Part shown: positions 23,787-24,602 of the stretch, piece after piece | How positions within the stretch are numbered: position 1 is the first letter of the stretch | How the letters are laid out: every line of letters starts with the position of its first letter | DNA from: a virus | DNA: 24,602 nt | Virus record (IMG/VR): IMGVR_UViG_3300021142_000171 | Location: 1 to 24,602 of that record | Strand: one strand, 5' to 3' | Made by a program: the position numbers and the translations under genes | Notes under the pieces: generated by a model | Told to the model about the DNA's origin: nothing | What the model saw: the letters and a program-made list of their open reading frames with translations, nothing else | Database searches by the model: none

Positions 23787-24530
23787 GTGTCAAAAAGAAA
23801 AAACAATAATAATGAAGAAGAAATACTAATTGACAAAAAACAAACTGCTAAATTCAGAAGCACTGATCTGAAAGTTTTTGAACCACTGACAGATAATCAA
23901 CGTTTATTTTTCGAATCTTATGACAGAGGTGATTATTTCATAATGCTAACTGGTTCTGCTGGAACTGGTAAGTCTTTTATAGCAATGTATAAAGCTTTAC
24001 AAGAAGTTCTGGATCGTACCAATTCATTTCAGAGAGTTGTGATTGTGAGGTCTGCTGTTCAATCAAGAGATATGGGATTTACTCCAGGAACTGTTGAGGA
24101 GAAAATGTCTCTGTATGAACAACCTTACGTGCAGATATGTACACAATTCTTCGGTAGAAGAAACGCATATGAAGAATTAAAGGAACAACATAAGGTTGAG
24201 TTTATTTCAACCAGCTTCATTCGTGGAATGAGTTTTGATGATGCTATTATTATTGTGGATGAATGCCAAAACTTGAATTGGGAAGAATTATCGACTATAA
24301 TGACTAGAGTGGGATATCGTTCAAAGATATTATTCTGTGGTGACTATAGACAGACTGATTTACATCGTAAACAGAATGATAAGTCTGGTTTAGCTAAGTT
24401 CCATGCTATAGCCAAAAAGATGAGTTCCTTTACAAATATAGAATTTACTACAGATGATATTGTAAGAAGTAGTTTGGTTAAAGATTTCCTTGTGGCCGTT
24501 GATGAGTATGAAAAAAGTTTGAAGGATTGA
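23787..24530 (+). CDS. phoH: PhoH-like ATPase
   Basis: 247 residues. The Walker A motif GSAGTGKS is at about residues 56-63. RVVIVRSAVQSRDMGFTPGT is the PhoH-specific loop. The Walker B motif IIIVDECQN is at about 152-160, followed by TRVGYRSKILFCGDYRQTDL with the sensor and Q-T-D signature. The N-terminal 30 residues are charged and variable. PhoH-like proteins of phages are RNA/DNA-dependent ATPases of uncertain role, common in T4-like phages. It starts with GTG just after AAGGTGA. Confidence 0.95.
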   Translation: MSKRKNNNNEEEILIDKKQTAKFRSTDLKVFEPLTDNQRLFFESYDRGDYFIMLTGSAGTGKSFIAMYKALQEVLDRTNSFQRVVIVRSAVQSRDMGFTPGTVEEKMSLYEQPYVQICTQFFGRRNAYEELKEQHKVEFISTSFIRGMSFDDAIIIVDECQNLNWEELSTIMTRVGYRSKILFCGDYRQTDLHRKQNDKSGLAKFHAIAKKMSSFTNIEFTTDDIVRSSLVKDFLVAVDEYEKSLKD

Positions 24531-24531
24531 T

Positions 24532-24602
24532 ATGAAAACATTTAAGCATGAATTTGTGGACTTGCCAAAGATGAGCAAGGTGACTGATGAACAAACTGGT
24601 CA
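24532..24602 (+). CDS. Probable PD-(D/E)XK exonuclease, 5' end only
   Basis: The frame MKTFKHEFVDLPKMSKVTDE continues off the window. The start resembles the HxFVDLP N-terminus of the exonuclease that often follows phoH in marine T4-like phages. Only 23 codons are visible, so no catalytic residue can be checked. It begins 1 base after the phoH stop. Confidence 0.55.
   Translation, partial: MKTFKHEFVDLPKMSKVTDEQTG

Overview
The window reads as part of the genome of a large lytic tailed phage of a Gram-negative host, most likely a relative of the T4 superfamily. The evidence is T4-type late promoters (TATAAATA), a PhoH-like ATPase followed by the start of a probable exonuclease gene, many free-standing HNH, GIY-YIG and PD-(D/E)XK-like endonucleases, a small glutaredoxin, a Gram-negative outer-membrane beta-barrel gene, and a very large tRNA cluster. 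Every gene I can support is on the + strand. One early promoter points left, out of the window. Family assignments come from motif recognition; no database search was run.

Region 1 (1-5.7 kb) is relatively GC-rich and holds early genes. It has about 19 tiny genes of unknown function in short units, often with overlapping stop and start codons. Most units are headed by a near-identical sigma70-type promoter module: GAGTTTTT, 4 nt, TTTAGT, 17 nt, TATAAT, GGTTACATAGGA. Positions 1-800 are essentially non-coding and hold a 10-bp tandem repeat, hairpins and a divergent promoter pair. Two genes carry +1 frameshifts and one appears to lack an ATG/GTG/TTG start. The region ends in a repeat-rich non-coding stretch with two perfect 38-bp direct repeats (5568-5670), after which the DNA becomes AT-rich.

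Region 2 (5.7-21.1 kb) has a few small genes followed by a tRNA archipelago. I find 33 tRNA genes covering all 20 amino acids, plus five truncated tRNAs. Four truncated tRNAs are 5' fragments followed at once by an endonuclease gene, three of these with a TATAAATA late promoter. The fifth (tRNA-Asp) is fused inside its T-loop to a decayed GIY-YIG gene. Cargo genes sit between the tRNAs: three SAM methyltransferases, a glycosyltransferase, an outer-membrane protein, a lipoprotein, a ParB-like/glutaredoxin pair, a gp88-like His-rich protein and a zinc-finger protein. Several inter-tRNA gaps fold into consecutive hairpins and are candidates for undescribed structured RNAs.

Region 3 (21.1-24.6 kb) holds an HNH protein with a late promoter, a winged-helix/H1-like basic protein with its own promoter and a strong terminator, then a tight unit: a conserved phage protein, an AdoMet-decarboxylase-like protein, an FmdB-like protein, a PhoH-like ATPase and the 5' end of a probable PD-(D/E)XK exonuclease.

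My interpretation is that the tRNA set keeps translation going through the lytic cycle. The tRNA genes act as landing sites for homing endonucleases, whose arrival and decay bring in cargo genes and leave half-tRNAs and odd tRNAs behind.
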